This document shows positions 42,316 to 52,608 of a DNA stretch of 64,000 nt, piece after piece; position 1 is the stretch's first letter, and every line of letters starts with the position of its first letter. Both the position numbers and the translations under genes were made by a program. The stretch covers positions 62,001 to 126,000 of the forward strand of contig CALKFG010000003.1 of NCBI GenBank assembly GCA_938084575.1, in the 5' to 3' direction. The stretch comes from an uncultured Hyphomonadaceae bacterium (lineage in GTDB: Bacteria > Pseudomonadota > Alphaproteobacteria > Caulobacterales > Hyphomonadaceae). The notes under the pieces were generated by a model, which was not told where the DNA came from, ran no database searches, and saw only the letters and a list, made by a program, of their open reading frames with translations.

Positions 42316-42329
42316 CCCCGATCTCGGGG
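42316..42329 (+). promoter_or_regulatory. Short hairpin in the recA leader
   Basis: CCCCGA-TC-TCGGGG is a perfect 6-base inverted repeat in the untranslated leader, 27 bases before the recA start codon. It lacks a T-run. It may stabilise the mRNA or affect translation; no function can be shown. Confidence 0.3.
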
Positions 42330-42356
42330 CGTGATATTTACGAAAGGGAACGACTC

Positions 42357-43454
42357 ATGGCCAAACCAGATCTACAGCTGATCGACAAGGAGTCCGGCGT
42401 GGACAAACAGAAAGCTCTGGAAACCGCTTTGGCCAGTATCGAGCGGTCCTTCGGAAAAGGCTCGGTGATGCGGCTTGGCGAAAAGACGTCAATGGACATC
42501 GAGGCGATCCCAACCGGGTCTCTTGGCCTGGACATTGCGCTGGGGATCGGCGGTCTGCCCAAGGGACGGGTGATCGAGATTTACGGACCGGAAAGCTCAG
42601 GCAAGACGACCCTGTCGCTGCATGTCGTGGCCGAGGCCCAGAAGAATGGCGGTGTCTGTGCCTTTGTCGATGCCGAACATGCGCTGGATCCTGTCTATGC
42701 CGGCAAGCTGGGTGTCGACCTCGATGATTTGTTGATCTCACAGCCCGACACGGGAGAACAGGCCCTGGAAATCGCCGATACGCTGGTGCGGTCGGGCGCG
42801 GTCGATGTGCTGGTGGTCGATTCGGTTGCCGCCCTGACGCCACGGGCCGAGATTGAGGGTGAAATGGGCGACAGCCTGCCCGGCCTTCAGGCCCGCCTGA
42901 TGAGCCAGGCGCTTCGGAAACTGACGGCCTCGATTTCCAAATCCAAATGCATGGTGATTTTCATCAACCAGATCCGAATGAAAATCGGCGTCATGTTTGG
43001 CAGCCCCGAAACGACGAGCGGGGGCAACGCCCTGAAATTCTATTCATCGGTCCGGCTCGACATTCGCCGCATTGGGGCGCTCAAGGACCGGGACGAGATT
43101 ATTGGCAATCAGACCCGTGTCAAAGTGGTCAAAAACAAGGTTGCGCCGCCCTTCCGTCAGGTTGAATTCGACATCATCTATGGTGAGGGAATCTCCAAGA
43201 CCGGTGAGCTGATCGACCTGGGTGTGAAGAGTGAGGTGATCGAGAAGTCCGGCTCCTGGTATTCTTATGGTCCCGAGCGGATTGGGCAGGGACGGGAAAA
43301 AACCCGCCAGTACCTGAAGGACAATCCTGCCATTGCCGATGAGATCGAGCTGGAAATTCGCAAGCGGTCGGGCCTGCTGTCTGACGTTCTGTTGGTTGAA
43401 GGCGGCGGGTCGGATATGTCGGAAAGAGAAGATCCGGCGGTTGGCCTCGGCTGA
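42357..43454 (+). CDS. recA: Recombinase RecA
   Basis: Central recombination protein and SOS co-protease, 365 residues. The start at 42357 ([12 protein letters not shown]) follows a ribosome site (AAAGGGAA). Walker A is [12 protein letters not shown], the KGSVMRLGE and EIYGPESSG segments and the L2-loop region [20 protein letters not shown] are standard. The C-terminus is acidic ([13 protein letters not shown]). Transcribed from an SOS-type promoter. An open frame from 42252 is leader. Confidence 0.98.
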   Translation: MAKPDLQLIDKESGVDKQKALETALASIERSFGKGSVMRLGEKTSMDIEAIPTGSLGLDIALGIGGLPKGRVIEIYGPESSGKTTLSLHVVAEAQKNGGVCAFVDAEHALDPVYAGKLGVDLDDLLISQPDTGEQALEIADTLVRSGAVDVLVVDSVAALTPRAEIEGEMGDSLPGLQARLMSQALRKLTASISKSKCMVIFINQIRMKIGVMFGSPETTSGGNALKFYSSVRLDIRRIGALKDRDEIIGNQTRVKVVKNKVAPPFRQVEFDIIYGEGISKTGELIDLGVKSEVIEKSGSWYSYGPERIGQGREKTRQYLKDNPAIADEIELEIRKRSGLLSDVLLVEGGGSDMSEREDPAVGLG

Positions 43455-43526
43455 GACCACGGGTCTGGGCCGCAGCAATGGCTTGGCGCGAGGCTGAACT
43501 CGCCATATATCCATCCGGGACACTGA

Positions 43527-43549
43527 CGGGGCCATTCAGGCCCGGTTTT
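43527..43549 (+). terminator. Weak intrinsic terminator after recA
   Basis: GGGCC (43529-43533, with one base bulge) can pair with GGCCC (43539-43543) around ATTCA, followed by GG and four T residues. The stem is short and close to the alaS ribosome binding site, so termination may be partial and alaS could also read through from recA. Confidence 0.4.
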
Positions 43550-43562
43550 GGAAGGGTATTTT

Positions 43563-46217
43563 ATGACGAGCGTCAATCAGCTTCGCGAAGGCTTTCTGTC
43601 CTATTTTGAAAGCCAGGGCCATTTGCGCCAGGCCTCGGCGCCGCTGGTGCCACAGAACGATCCGACCCTGCTCTTTGTCAATGCCGGCATGGTGCCGTTC
43701 AAGAATGTGTTCACCGGGGCCGAACGGGCGCCGGCGCTGCGGGCAACAAGCTCTCAGAAATGTGTGCGGGCGGGCGGCAAGCATAATGATCTCGACAATG
43801 TCGGGTACACGGCCCGCCATCATACCTTTTTTGAAATGCTGGGTAATTTTTCCTTCGGCGATTATTTCAAGGATGAGGCCATCGCCTTTGCCTGGGACCT
43901 GGTGACCCGGGAGCTGGGCCTGCCGTCCGACCGGCTTCTGGTCACCGTCTATGCCGAGGATGACGCGGCGGCCAATATCTGGAAGAAGGTCGCCGGTTTG
44001 CGTGATGAGCGCATTATCCGCATCGGGACGTCGGACAATTTCTGGTCGATGGGAGATACCGGGCCGTGCGGACCGTGCTCGGAAATTTTCTTTGACCATG
44101 GTAACGGCGTGCCGGGCGGGCCGCCCGGGTCGCCGGATGAGGACGGGGACCGCTTCATCGAGATCTGGAACCTTGTCTTCATGCAGTTCGACCAGCAGGC
44201 CGACGGGACGCGGCGGGCGCTGCCAAAGCCATCGATTGACACGGGCATGGGCCTGGAGCGGATCGCGGCGGTGCTGCAGGGCGTTCATAATAATTACGAC
44301 ATCGACCTGTTTCAGAAGCTGATCGCGGCCGAGCAGGACGTCTATGGCTGTAAGGCGGAAGGTGATTTGCTGCCCTCCTTCCGTGTGATTGCCGATCATC
44401 TGCGGACCTCGTCCTTCCTGGTCGCCGACGGGGTGACGCCGTCAAATGAGGGGCGGGGCTATGTGCTGCGCCGGATCATGCGGCGGGCCATGCGCCACGC
44501 GCATCTGCTTGGCGCCCGGGAACCGGGAATGCATCGCCTCGTCGGGGCCCTGATTGACGAAATGGGCACGGCTTTTCCGGAATTACGCCGGGCACGGGCC
44601 GCCATTGAGTCGGCACTTGAGGGCGAGGAAGGGCGGTTTCAGGACACGCTGGGCCGCGGGCTGGCTCTGCTCGACACCGCCAGCGCCGACCTCGCGCCCG
44701 GCGACTCGCTGCCGGGTGAAACCGCTTTCAAGTTGTACGATACGTTCGGTTTTCCGCTTGACCTGACTCAGGATATCCTGCGCGGGCGCGGCATGGCGGT
44801 CGATGAGGCCGGCTTCGATACCGCCATGGACCGGCAGAAACAGGGGTCCCGCCAGGGCGGCTTTTCATCGGGCGATGCGGCGACAGACGCGGTCTGGTTC
44901 GCGCTGCGCGACGCGGTCGGTCCGACCCGTTTCCTCGGCTATCAGGGCCTCGACGGTGAAGCGGATATTGTCGGCATCGTGGCCGAGGGCCACCGGGTCG
45001 ATGCGGTCGAGACCGGGGCGATGGCGGAGCTGGTCTTATCCGAAACGCCCTTCTATGCCGAGAGCGGCGGGCAGGCTGGCGATCATGGTCTTATCCTGCT
45101 GGCTGACGGGACGCAGTTCCGGGTCCGTAATGTCATCAAGCGCGCCGCTGATTTGCACGGGCATGTCGGCGAGGTCGTGTCCGGACATCTGGTGACGGGG
45201 GCGCGGGCCACGCTGCGGGTCGATTCGGGGCGGCGTGCCCGGATCATGGCCAATCATTCCGCGACGCATCTGATGCATGCGGCCCTGCGCAATGTGCTGG
45301 GTGAGCATGTCACCCAGAAAGGCTCTCTGGTCGAGGAAGACCGGCTGAGATTCGACTTTTCCCATACCGCACCGGTCAGCCCGGCCGAACTCGAACTGGT
45401 CGAAGATCAGGTCAATGCGGTGATCCGGCAGAACCGGGATGTCGGTGTTGCCGTGACCTCGCCCGAGAAGGCAATTGAGGCGGGTGCGCTGGCATTGTTT
45501 GGGGAGAAATATGGCGATGAGGTCCGTGTCCTGTCCATGGGTGCGGCGCTGGAGTCCGGCGATGACGCGCCCTATTCGGTTGAACTGTGTGGCGGCACCC
45601 ATGTCCGGCGGACGGGCGACATTGCGGCGTTCGTGATCACCGCGGAAAGCGGCGTGTCTGCCGGTGTGCGCCGGATCGAGGCTGCGACCGGGGCGGAGGC
45701 GCTGTCTTTCCTGCGCAGCCGGGCCCAGCTGGCCGTCGATCTGGCTGACGAGCTCAAAGTGCCGTTGAAGGATTTGTCCCGCAAGGTGACGGGCATTGCC
45801 GATGAACGCCGCCAGCTTGAGCGCCAGCTGGCCGAGGCCAAGCGCGCACTGGCGCTGGCCGGCGAGGGTGGGGCCCCGGCCGGGCCGGAAATGATCGGGG
45901 ATGTCGCGCTGATGGCGCGCATCGCAGAGGGGGTTGGCGGCAAGGATTTGCGGGCGCTGGTCGATGAAGCCAAGGCCAAGCTCGGATCCGGAGTTGCGGT
46001 TTTCGTCGGTATCAATGAGGGCAAGGCGGCTGTTGCGGTCGGCGTCAGTGACGATCTGACCGGGCGGTTCTCGGCCGTCGACCTGGTCAAGAGCGCAGCC
46101 GCGGCGCTGGGCGGCAAGGGTGGCGGTGGCCGGCCCGACATGGCTCAGGCCGGCGGTCCGGATGCCGGCGGCGCGGACGCGGCCCTGGATGCAGTCCGGG
46201 CGGCGCTGGCGACCTAG
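43563..46217 (+). CDS. alaS: Alanyl-tRNA synthetase
   Basis: Charges tRNA-Ala; 884 residues, a full-length bacterial enzyme. Class II core ([49 protein letters not shown]), the editing domain with [11 protein letters not shown] and [11 protein letters not shown] that bind zinc, and the C-Ala domain with [16 protein letters not shown] are all present. The ATG at 43563 is the usual N-terminus ([16 protein letters not shown]). recA-alaS adjacency is common in Alphaproteobacteria. Confidence 0.98.
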   Translation: MTSVNQLREGFLSYFESQGHLRQASAPLVPQNDPTLLFVNAGMVPFKNVFTGAERAPALRATSSQKCVRAGGKHNDLDNVGYTARHHTFFEMLGNFSFGDYFKDEAIAFAWDLVTRELGLPSDRLLVTVYAEDDAAANIWKKVAGLRDERIIRIGTSDNFWSMGDTGPCGPCSEIFFDHGNGVPGGPPGSPDEDGDRFIEIWNLVFMQFDQQADGTRRALPKPSIDTGMGLERIAAVLQGVHNNYDIDLFQKLIAAEQDVYGCKAEGDLLPSFRVIADHLRTSSFLVADGVTPSNEGRGYVLRRIMRRAMRHAHLLGAREPGMHRLVGALIDEMGTAFPELRRARAAIESALEGEEGRFQDTLGRGLALLDTASADLAPGDSLPGETAFKLYDTFGFPLDLTQDILRGRGMAVDEAGFDTAMDRQKQGSRQGGFSSGDAATDAVWFALRDAVGPTRFLGYQGLDGEADIVGIVAEGHRVDAVETGAMAELVLSETPFYAESGGQAGDHGLILLADGTQFRVRNVIKRAADLHGHVGEVVSGHLVTGARATLRVDSGRRARIMANHSATHLMHAALRNVLGEHVTQKGSLVEEDRLRFDFSHTAPVSPAELELVEDQVNAVIRQNRDVGVAVTSPEKAIEAGALALFGEKYGDEVRVLSMGAALESGDDAPYSVELCGGTHVRRTGDIAAFVITAESGVSAGVRRIEAATGAEALSFLRSRAQLAVDLADELKVPLKDLSRKVTGIADERRQLERQLAEAKRALALAGEGGAPAGPEMIGDVALMARIAEGVGGKDLRALVDEAKAKLGSGVAVFVGINEGKAAVAVGVSDDLTGRFSAVDLVKSAAAALGGKGGGGRPDMAQAGGPDAGGADAALDAVRAALAT

Positions 46218-46220
46218 GCG

Positions 46221-46886
46221 TCAGGCATCCGCAGCAGGAAACAGCGGTTCGGCGTCGCCGGGCTGCCAGGGCCGGTATTTTGCCATCACGCCCTGAAACA
46301 GCGGACTGTCGAGGTGGCGCTGCAGCCAGGCCCGCAGGGCCGGCCAGGCCTGCGTCTCGAACCAGTCGCGGTCGGTATTGGCGAACTGCCGGACGAACGG
46401 CATCAGGGCCATATCGGCGAGGCTGATGCGCTGGCCGAACAGCTCCGGCGTGATCGCCAGCCGGGCCTCAAGATCCATCAGCAGGCTGGCGGCGGCCGCG
46501 CGGTGCTGTGTGGCCTCGGCCCCGTCATAGCGACTGGCATATTTGTAGCGGTCCAGATGGTGTTTGAAGGCGCCGTCAAAGGTCGCGATCAGCGCGGACA
46601 TCGAGGCGGCATCGCCATGGTCGGGATGGCGCCACCGACCGGGATCGTGTCGGGCCAGCGCCCAGGCCATGATGTCGAGGCTCTGGTCAATCACCCGCCC
46701 CTCCGGCAGCACCAGAACCGGGACCGTCCCCTTGGGCGAGGCGATCAGCATGCAGTCGGGCTTGTCGCGCAGCACCACTTCGCGCAGGCGGCAGGGCACG
46801 GCGGCGGCCGACAGCGCCATGCGCGCACGCATGGCATAGGGACAACGCCGAAAGGAATACAGGATGGGGGGCTCTGGCTGGCTCAT
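46221..46886 (-). CDS. Glutathione S-transferase (glutaredoxin-like N-terminus)
   Basis: 221-residue GST-type protein with a cysteine at the position of a thioredoxin-fold active site (FRRCPYAMRARMALS) and the cis-proline/Ser region PKGTVPVLVLPEGRVIDQSLDI. A single catalytic Cys suggests deglutathionylation or reductase chemistry as in omega/beta classes. Its start overlaps the trhO stop (ATGA), so it is co-transcribed with it, and it is convergent with alaS. Confidence 0.88.
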   Translation of the reverse strand: MSQPEPPILYSFRRCPYAMRARMALSAAAVPCRLREVVLRDKPDCMLIASPKGTVPVLVLPEGRVIDQSLDIMAWALARHDPGRWRHPDHGDAASMSALIATFDGAFKHHLDRYKYASRYDGAEATQHRAAAASLLMDLEARLAITPELFGQRISLADMALMPFVRQFANTDRDWFETQAWPALRAWLQRHLDSPLFQGVMAKYRPWQPGDAEPLFPAADA

Positions 46887-47839
46887 AGCCCGGATCGTCG
46901 CCGCGGGGCCATCACCACCGCATCACCGATATGCTGTTCGCCCCGGTCCTCTGCCAGCTGCACCTGCTTCTGGCGTTCCCGCAGGGCGGTGAGACGCTCA
47001 GGGCTGAAGGTGCCATGGCAGTGCGGGCACGAGACGCCGGGCTCGAATGCCGGCTGCGCCCGGTCGGACGCGCTGACCGGCATGCGGCAGGCATGGCAGA
47101 GCTCATAGCCCCCCTGTCGGAGGCCGTGGCCGACCGAGACCCGGTCGTCGAAAACGAAGCACTCACCCTGCCACAGGCTGTCCGCCTCGGGCACGGTCTC
47201 AAGATATTTCAGTATGCCACCCTGGAGATGGTAGACCTGGTCCAGACCTGCCGCCCGGACATAGGAGGTGGCCTTTTCGCAGCGTATGCCGCCGGTGCAG
47301 AACATGGCGATGCGCGGCGTTCGTCCCTCGGCCTCGAGCCGGGTCCGGAACGCATCGAACCAGGCTGGAAAATCCCGGAACGCGGCGGTGTCAGGATCAA
47401 TCGCCCCCTGAAAGGTGCCGAGCGTGACCTCGTAATGATTGCGCGTATCGATGACGACCGTGTCGGGGTCGGTAATCAGGTCATTCCAGGCCTGGGGGCT
47501 GACATAATTGCCGACCAGACAGGTCGGGTCGGCCTCCGGCACGCCCATGGTGACAATTTCCTGCTTCAGCCGCACTTTCAGCCGGAGAAACGGCATCTCC
47601 CGGGCGGTCGAGACCTTGGACTCCAGGTCGGCGCAGCCCGGCAGCGCCTGCAGGGCAGCGCGCAGGGCATCCCTGTTCCCGTCCGGGGCCGCCAGCGTGC
47701 CGTTGATCCCCTCCCGGGCCAGCAAAACGGTGCCCTTGACCCCGAGACGCGCCAGATTTTCGCGCAGCGGCGCCTGCAGCGCCGCCGGGTCCTCCAGCGC
47801 GACAAATTTATAGAAGGCAAGCACGCAAAATTCTGGCAT
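46883..47839 (-). CDS. trhO: tRNA uridine(34) hydroxylase TrhO (rhodanese family, YceA type)
   Basis: Rhodanese-domain protein that hydroxylates uridine 34 of some tRNAs in E. coli and B. subtilis. About 318 residues. The N-terminal domain begins FCVLAFYKFVALEDPAALQ, the rhodanese loop has CTGGIRCEKA (active-site Cys181), and the C-terminal zinc-binding region has CHACRMPVS and CPHCHG. The ATG at 47839 is the family start. A frame reaching 48235 is a shadow of the P450 region. Confidence 0.94.
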   Translation of the reverse strand: MPEFCVLAFYKFVALEDPAALQAPLRENLARLGVKGTVLLAREGINGTLAAPDGNRDALRAALQALPGCADLESKVSTAREMPFLRLKVRLKQEIVTMGVPEADPTCLVGNYVSPQAWNDLITDPDTVVIDTRNHYEVTLGTFQGAIDPDTAAFRDFPAWFDAFRTRLEAEGRTPRIAMFCTGGIRCEKATSYVRAAGLDQVYHLQGGILKYLETVPEADSLWQGECFVFDDRVSVGHGLRQGGYELCHACRMPVSASDRAQPAFEPGVSCPHCHGTFSPERLTALRERQKQVQLAEDRGEQHIGDAVVMAPRRRSGL

Positions 47840-47947
47840 GACGGCGATATGCCAGAACGGACCGGTCAGGGAAAGACCCGCTGGCGAAGGGGGCTGACGT
47901 CTGGTGCGGACGCGGTTACACTCGATCGATCTTACAGGGGACTGCCA

Positions 47948-49165
47948 ATGACAACCGAAGGCCTGAAATCGCTGGATGAGCTGCCCATGGCGCTGCCGGA
48001 GGCCCTGGGGGGGCAATCGGTCTATGAGGCGATGCGCCAGATGCGCGCGCGGGCGCCCTTTGCCCGCACCGAGATCGGCATCACCCTGGCCCTGCGCAAT
48101 CGCCACATCGCCCTGATGACCAGCGATGCCACGCGGCAGATTGAGACCGAAACCAAGCTCCTGCAGGGCATAACGGAAGGCCCGATCTTCGAGTTTACCC
48201 GGCTCGCCATGCTGTTTGCGAATGGCGATGTCCACCGCCGCCGGCGAACACCTGTGGCCCGGACCTTCGCTTTCAAGCTGATGGATGCCATGCGCCCGAA
48301 AGTCCGCGACATCACCGAACAGATGGTCCGCGACCGCCTCGGCGCAGGCCCGGTCAATTTCGTCGATGAGATTGCGGCCCAGCTGCCGGCCCGGATCATT
48401 GCCGGCATATTGGGCATTCCCGACAGCGATATTCCGGTTTTCCTGACCTGGATTCAGGACACGGCCTCTGCGCTGGGTTTTGTCGACCCCGCCAACCGGG
48501 ACCGCATTGATGCCAGCCTGAAGGCGTTCAACACCTATGTCGACGAGCTCCTCGAGGCCCGCCGCAAGTCACCGCGCGAGGATTTCCTGACCGATTATGT
48601 CGCCGCGACCGAGGCCGCGGGCAATCTTGATCCCGGTGAAATCCGGACCCAGATCCTGGGCCTGATCCTGGCCGGCTCGGATACAACCAGAGGGTCGATG
48701 TGCATGACCCTGTCGGAGCTGCTGCAGCACCCGGACCAGTGGCAGGATTTCGTGGCCGACCCGGACGGACTGAAACGGGGCGTTGTCGAAGAGGGCCTGC
48801 GGTTTCAGCCGGTTGTCTCGGGGATTCCCAGGGTTCTGCTCAGGGATCTGGACGTCGATGGTGTCCGTCTGCCGGAAGGCAGCGTGGTCGCGGTGTCCCT
48901 GGTTTCGGCCCTGCGCGACCCGGACGTGTTCGCGGACCCGGACCGGTTCAACATCCATCGCACCGACCAGCAGAAATGGCATTACGCCTTTGGGGCCGGC
49001 GCACATCGCTGTGTCGGAGAGGCACTGGCCCGCGCCGAAATGGAAGAAGCCCTGGCGACAATTGCCCGGCTTGCCCCCGCGACCCGCCTGGTGGGCCCGC
49101 CACCGAAGCTTGGATTTGGCGCCATCCGGCCCATTTCGGCCATGCAGGTCGCCTTCGAAGCCTGA
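47948..49165 (+). CDS. Cytochrome P450
   Basis: Soluble bacterial P450 monooxygenase, 405 residues. The heme-binding motif FGAGAHRCVG contains the axial Cys355; the I-helix oxygen-binding motif is LAGSDTTRGSMCM; the ExxR motif is EEGLRFQP. The ATG at 47948 is chosen; the frame stays open far upstream only because it runs antisense to trhO. Electron donors (ferredoxin and reductase) are not in the window. Its convergent neighbours, CaiB, thiolase and NTF2-like genes, suggest a lipid or isoprenoid/steroid catabolic context (inference). Confidence 0.94.
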   Translation: MTTEGLKSLDELPMALPEALGGQSVYEAMRQMRARAPFARTEIGITLALRNRHIALMTSDATRQIETETKLLQGITEGPIFEFTRLAMLFANGDVHRRRRTPVARTFAFKLMDAMRPKVRDITEQMVRDRLGAGPVNFVDEIAAQLPARIIAGILGIPDSDIPVFLTWIQDTASALGFVDPANRDRIDASLKAFNTYVDELLEARRKSPREDFLTDYVAATEAAGNLDPGEIRTQILGLILAGSDTTRGSMCMTLSELLQHPDQWQDFVADPDGLKRGVVEEGLRFQPVVSGIPRVLLRDLDVDGVRLPEGSVVAVSLVSALRDPDVFADPDRFNIHRTDQQKWHYAFGAGAHRCVGEALARAEMEEALATIARLAPATRLVGPPPKLGFGAIRPISAMQVAFEA

Positions 49166-49172
49166 GCGGGGG

Positions 49173-50360
49173 TCAGGCCTCGTCGAGGCCGAGACTGGCC
49201 AGTATGGTTTCGGTATCTGCCCCCAGGCGGGGCGGGTCGAGGGCCACGTCTGCCGGCGTCCGCGAGAAATGCACCGGGTGCTTCATGCTGCGATAGGGCC
49301 CGGCATCAGGATGGGTTCGCTCGGTGAAGAACCCGGTGGCGACCAGATGGGGATCATGCAGCACGTCAGCCATCTCGTTGAAGCGCATGGCCGGAATATT
49401 TTCCCGGTCCAGCAGGGTAAGCCATTCCTCCGTCGTTTTCAGGCAGGCCACCTCGCCGATAAGGGCATAGAGGTCGGTCACATGCTCTGTCCGGGCGGCA
49501 TAGGTTGAAAAGCGGGGATCGTTGAAGACCCCGTCGCGGCCGCCAAGCCGGAAAAAGGTTTCCCATTGCTCATCGGAATAAGGCACCAGGGCAATATACC
49601 CGTCCCGGGTCTTGTAGGGTTTGCGGTTGGCGTTGACCGAGCGTGTATAGGCGACCTTGCCATTGCCGGGCAGGAAGGTTTCACCATACAGGTTTTCGAC
49701 CATGTTAAAGAAGGTGAAGCTTTCCAGCATGGGGATCGAGACGAACTGTCCCTCACCCGTGCGCTCGCGGTGGAACAGGGCGGCCAGCGTGGCGTAGGTG
49801 GCGAACAGGCCGACGGTCTTGTCGGCGACGAGGCTGGGCGCATAAGACGGATCGGAGCCGTCCCGCAAAGTGTTGAGATCCGCAAAGCCCGAGGCCGCCT
49901 GGATCAGATCATCATAGGCCTGGCGTTTCTCATACGGGCCACCCGGGCCGAAACCGGCACAGTGGACATAGATGATGTTGGGATTGATGGCCTTCACGGC
50001 GTCGTAATCCAGTCCCAGCCGCTGCATGCCTTCAAGCCGGACATTGTGAAAGAAAATGTCAGCGCCCCGGAGCAGCTCGACCAGAGTTGCCTTATCGCCA
50101 TCTTTGCGGGCATCGAGCTGGATCGACCGCTTGTTGCGGTTGAGATTGGTATAGATCGGGCCGAGATCACCCGTCGGTGAGGCCCCGGCATAGCGCATCA
50201 GGTCGCCCGTCTTCCCCTTCTGACCTGCTTCGACCTTGATCACATCGGCTCCCAGGTCGCCGAAAATCAGAGTGGCGAAGGGGCCCAGGACGACGCTGGA
50301 CATGTCGATGATTTTCACCCCGGACAGCGGTCCGCTGCGGCTGTGTCTGGCTTGGCTCAT
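49173..50360 (-). CDS. CaiB/BaiF family CoA-transferase
   Basis: Family III CoA-transferase that moves CoA between acids, about 395 residues. The N-terminal VKIIDMSSVVLGPFATLIFGD and ADVIKVEAGQKG segments and the central LNRNKRSIQLDA are characteristic. The catalytic Asp is likely in ASGFADLNTLRDG. The start at 50360 has AGGGGAG upstream; an alternative lies 15 codons further. Followed upstream in the operon by a thiolase-like gene, 63 bases away. Confidence 0.93.
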   Translation of the reverse strand: MSQARHSRSGPLSGVKIIDMSSVVLGPFATLIFGDLGADVIKVEAGQKGKTGDLMRYAGASPTGDLGPIYTNLNRNKRSIQLDARKDGDKATLVELLRGADIFFHNVRLEGMQRLGLDYDAVKAINPNIIYVHCAGFGPGGPYEKRQAYDDLIQAASGFADLNTLRDGSDPSYAPSLVADKTVGLFATYATLAALFHRERTGEGQFVSIPMLESFTFFNMVENLYGETFLPGNGKVAYTRSVNANRKPYKTRDGYIALVPYSDEQWETFFRLGGRDGVFNDPRFSTYAARTEHVTDLYALIGEVACLKTTEEWLTLLDRENIPAMRFNEMADVLHDPHLVATGFFTERTHPDAGPYRSMKHPVHFSRTPADVALDPPRLGADTETILASLGLDEA

Positions 50361-50423
50361 AGGCTGGCTCCCCTGTGCATGGCCGGCCTGGGCCATGCCT
50401 GTCATTATGTACCCGGTCGCGGT

Positions 50424-51932
50424 TCAGGCAAAGTCGAAAGTGTTGACCTCATCGGCCTGGCTGGCGGTGACGGGCGCGCCAATTGGCGACGGTGCGTCGC
50501 TCAGGCGCTGCAGGGCCGTGTTGCTGGCATTGGCAAGGAAGCGGTCGCCCTGCGCTGTGCGGGCGAAGATGATGCCCTTTTCCGGCCCGTTGCGGCCATA
50601 GGTGACCGTGAAGGTCTCGAGGGTTCCGGTTGTCGGGGCAGGGTTGAGCGCCACCGTCTGGTCCGGCGTCGCCGCCGGTGCGACCGGGGTAAATGCCTCC
50701 GGGCGCCGGGTCGACCAGATGCCTGCGGCTTCCTTGGTCATCCAGCCGCCATTGGCCAGGACAAGGCCGGTGGCACCGGGCTGGGCCCGCAGCCTCTCGG
50801 CCATGGAGGCGATGGCATGCAGGCTGTAATTGTTTCCGGGGCCACCGAAATACGGCAGGCCGCCTGTCACCGTCAGCGGCCGCGTTTCGGTTTCCGGGTC
50901 GAGGCCGAGGGCCTCCAGAGCGGAAAAGACCGCGCAGGGGAAACAGGAATACAGATCGAAAATATCGATCCCCGACACCGGGATCCCAGCCTGGTCGAGC
51001 GCCCGAGACAGGGCGGTCTGCATGGCCCAGGAGCCGTCGAGGCGGGGACGTTCGGAAATATGGTCATCAATCGCTTCGCCCGTCCCGTGCAGGTAGACGC
51101 GCTTGTCCGCAGCGATATTCAGGGCGTCGGCCCGCGAGTCCGACATCATGATCACGGCAGCGGCCTGGTTGACCGAGTCCTGGGCAATCAGCCATTTCAG
51201 GTAGGGATCGGCAAACGGGTAATTCGCCGGCGACGGGGTGGCCAGGAAGTCGGCATCAAAATCGGTCTTGAACTGGGCGTACGGATTGGATTGCGCGACG
51301 GCGGCAAATTTGGCGAACAGCCGGCCCATGGCCTGACGGTGCTGGTCGCGGGTCTCGCCAGCCTTGTTGGCCAGGATGTTTTCGAACAGAGCATAGAAAT
51401 AGGCCGGCAGGACCAGGCCATGCTTGATCTCGGTCCGGTTGAGCAGCATCGGGCCCATGCCACGATCGTCGACCTCGAGATCGGCGCTGTCTGACCAGTC
51501 GAGCTCGAGACCCGCCTTCTGGGCGGTCTTGACGGTGCGGTTGGCCTCCGACCCTGTGATCAGGGCAATGTCGCTGTCGCCGGCATGGATTCTGGCGGCC
51601 ATTTCACTGACCAGCTTCTGGCTGCTCTGGCCGCCGGCGATCTCATAAATGGCGTGGCGGGGGGTCGCGCCAAGGTCGCGGGCAATGGTGCCGGGCAGGT
51701 TGCTGTTCTGGCCAAACGGGTATCGCGGCCGGGGAATGGAGTCGCTGGTCAGGCGTGCTACGGCCAGTGTGTCGATGTCGCCGGCGGTCAGGCCGGCATC
51801 GGCAAGTGCCCGTGTGCTGGCCGTGACGGCCAGGCCGAGCGGTGAGGGGGCGCTGGACACCCCATCTGCGGCTTGCCAGTGACGGGTGATTTGTCCGGCG
51901 CCGACCAGAACGGGAAGATCTCCTGCTGCCAT
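50424..51932 (-). CDS. Acetyl-CoA acetyltransferase / SCP-x-type thiolase family protein
   Basis: Thiolase-superfamily protein, 502 residues. Typical segments are MAAGDLPVLVGAGQITRH at the start, HAIYEIAGGQSSQKLVSE where the first nucleophile would lie, DLYSCFPCAVFSALEALG, and GGLPYFGGPGNNYSLHAIA near the second active-site His. The position of the nucleophilic Cys in classical thiolases appears to be GGQSSQ, with no Cys, so activity as a true thiolase is uncertain. The start at 51932 has GGAGG upstream. Forms a group with CaiB and NTF2-like genes. Confidence 0.85.
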   Translation of the reverse strand: MAAGDLPVLVGAGQITRHWQAADGVSSAPSPLGLAVTASTRALADAGLTAGDIDTLAVARLTSDSIPRPRYPFGQNSNLPGTIARDLGATPRHAIYEIAGGQSSQKLVSEMAARIHAGDSDIALITGSEANRTVKTAQKAGLELDWSDSADLEVDDRGMGPMLLNRTEIKHGLVLPAYFYALFENILANKAGETRDQHRQAMGRLFAKFAAVAQSNPYAQFKTDFDADFLATPSPANYPFADPYLKWLIAQDSVNQAAAVIMMSDSRADALNIAADKRVYLHGTGEAIDDHISERPRLDGSWAMQTALSRALDQAGIPVSGIDIFDLYSCFPCAVFSALEALGLDPETETRPLTVTGGLPYFGGPGNNYSLHAIASMAERLRAQPGATGLVLANGGWMTKEAAGIWSTRRPEAFTPVAPAATPDQTVALNPAPTTGTLETFTVTYGRNGPEKGIIFARTAQGDRFLANASNTALQRLSDAPSPIGAPVTASQADEVNTFDFA

Positions 51933-52024
51933 CAAAGGCCTCCATGTCATGTCACCGGCAAGGCTTATGGGCGATTGCCCCGCCGGGGCAATCCATGCCG
52001 CCGGGAGAGGGGGCGGCGCGCGGG

Positions 52025-52396
52025 CTAGGAATAGTCTGCGATGCGGCTCAGCAGGCGACCTTCGAACTCGAAAAAGCTGGCGCCGCGAAGGGTCACGGTT
52101 TCACCGGCCTTGACGCCATTGGGCAGGTCAACGGCGGCCTTGCCCTCGAACTCGATCTCCGCGGCGGCCTTGGCCTCGCCGATGACGAGCTTGATGATGC
52201 GCTGCCGGCGATACGAAAAGGCATTGCCTGACAGGGCGGCGACCTCTCCCATCTGGGCGCGGCCCTCCAGCCGCATCGACTGGCCGGTATTGGACACGTT
52301 TTCAAACACCACATTCTCAGTCACGCAATCCAGCATGCCTTCGGTGTCGCGATTATTGTAGCTGGCAATATAGCGATTGATGATGTCTTCATACAT
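52025..52396 (-). CDS. SnoaL/NTF2-like family protein
   Basis: 123-residue alpha+beta barrel protein. The start YEDIINRYIASYNNRDTEGM followed by NVVFENVSNTGQSMRLEGRA is the standard SnoaL-like opening (helix, then first strand). Members include ketosteroid isomerase-like enzymes, cyclases and proteins of no known activity. It is the first gene of the leftward NTF2-thiolase-CaiB group. Confidence 0.8.
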   Translation of the reverse strand: MYEDIINRYIASYNNRDTEGMLDCVTENVVFENVSNTGQSMRLEGRAQMGEVAALSGNAFSYRRQRIIKLVIGEAKAAAEIEFEGKAAVDLPNGVKAGETVTLRGASFFEFEGRLLSRIADYS

Positions 52397-52608
52397 GGCT
52401 GGGATCCTCGCGCCGCTAAAATCACCCCAGCCCGCCGGGATTGCAACAGGCCGGAGCGGGAAATGTCACCAAAATCCGATCCCTGGACCCCCGGGCGGCC
52501 GTGGGGGGCATGGCGGCGCAGCCCTGCGACCCGGCGCATGGGCGTCCCGACATTGCCAAATCGCGGTCGACATGACATGACGACGCCCGGTCTGCCGAGG
52601 AGGAATAT

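Noticed and set aside
46931-47947. Upstream extension of the P450 frame through the trhO gene.
   Set aside because: This segment is antisense to trhO; the P450 family N-terminus begins at 47948.
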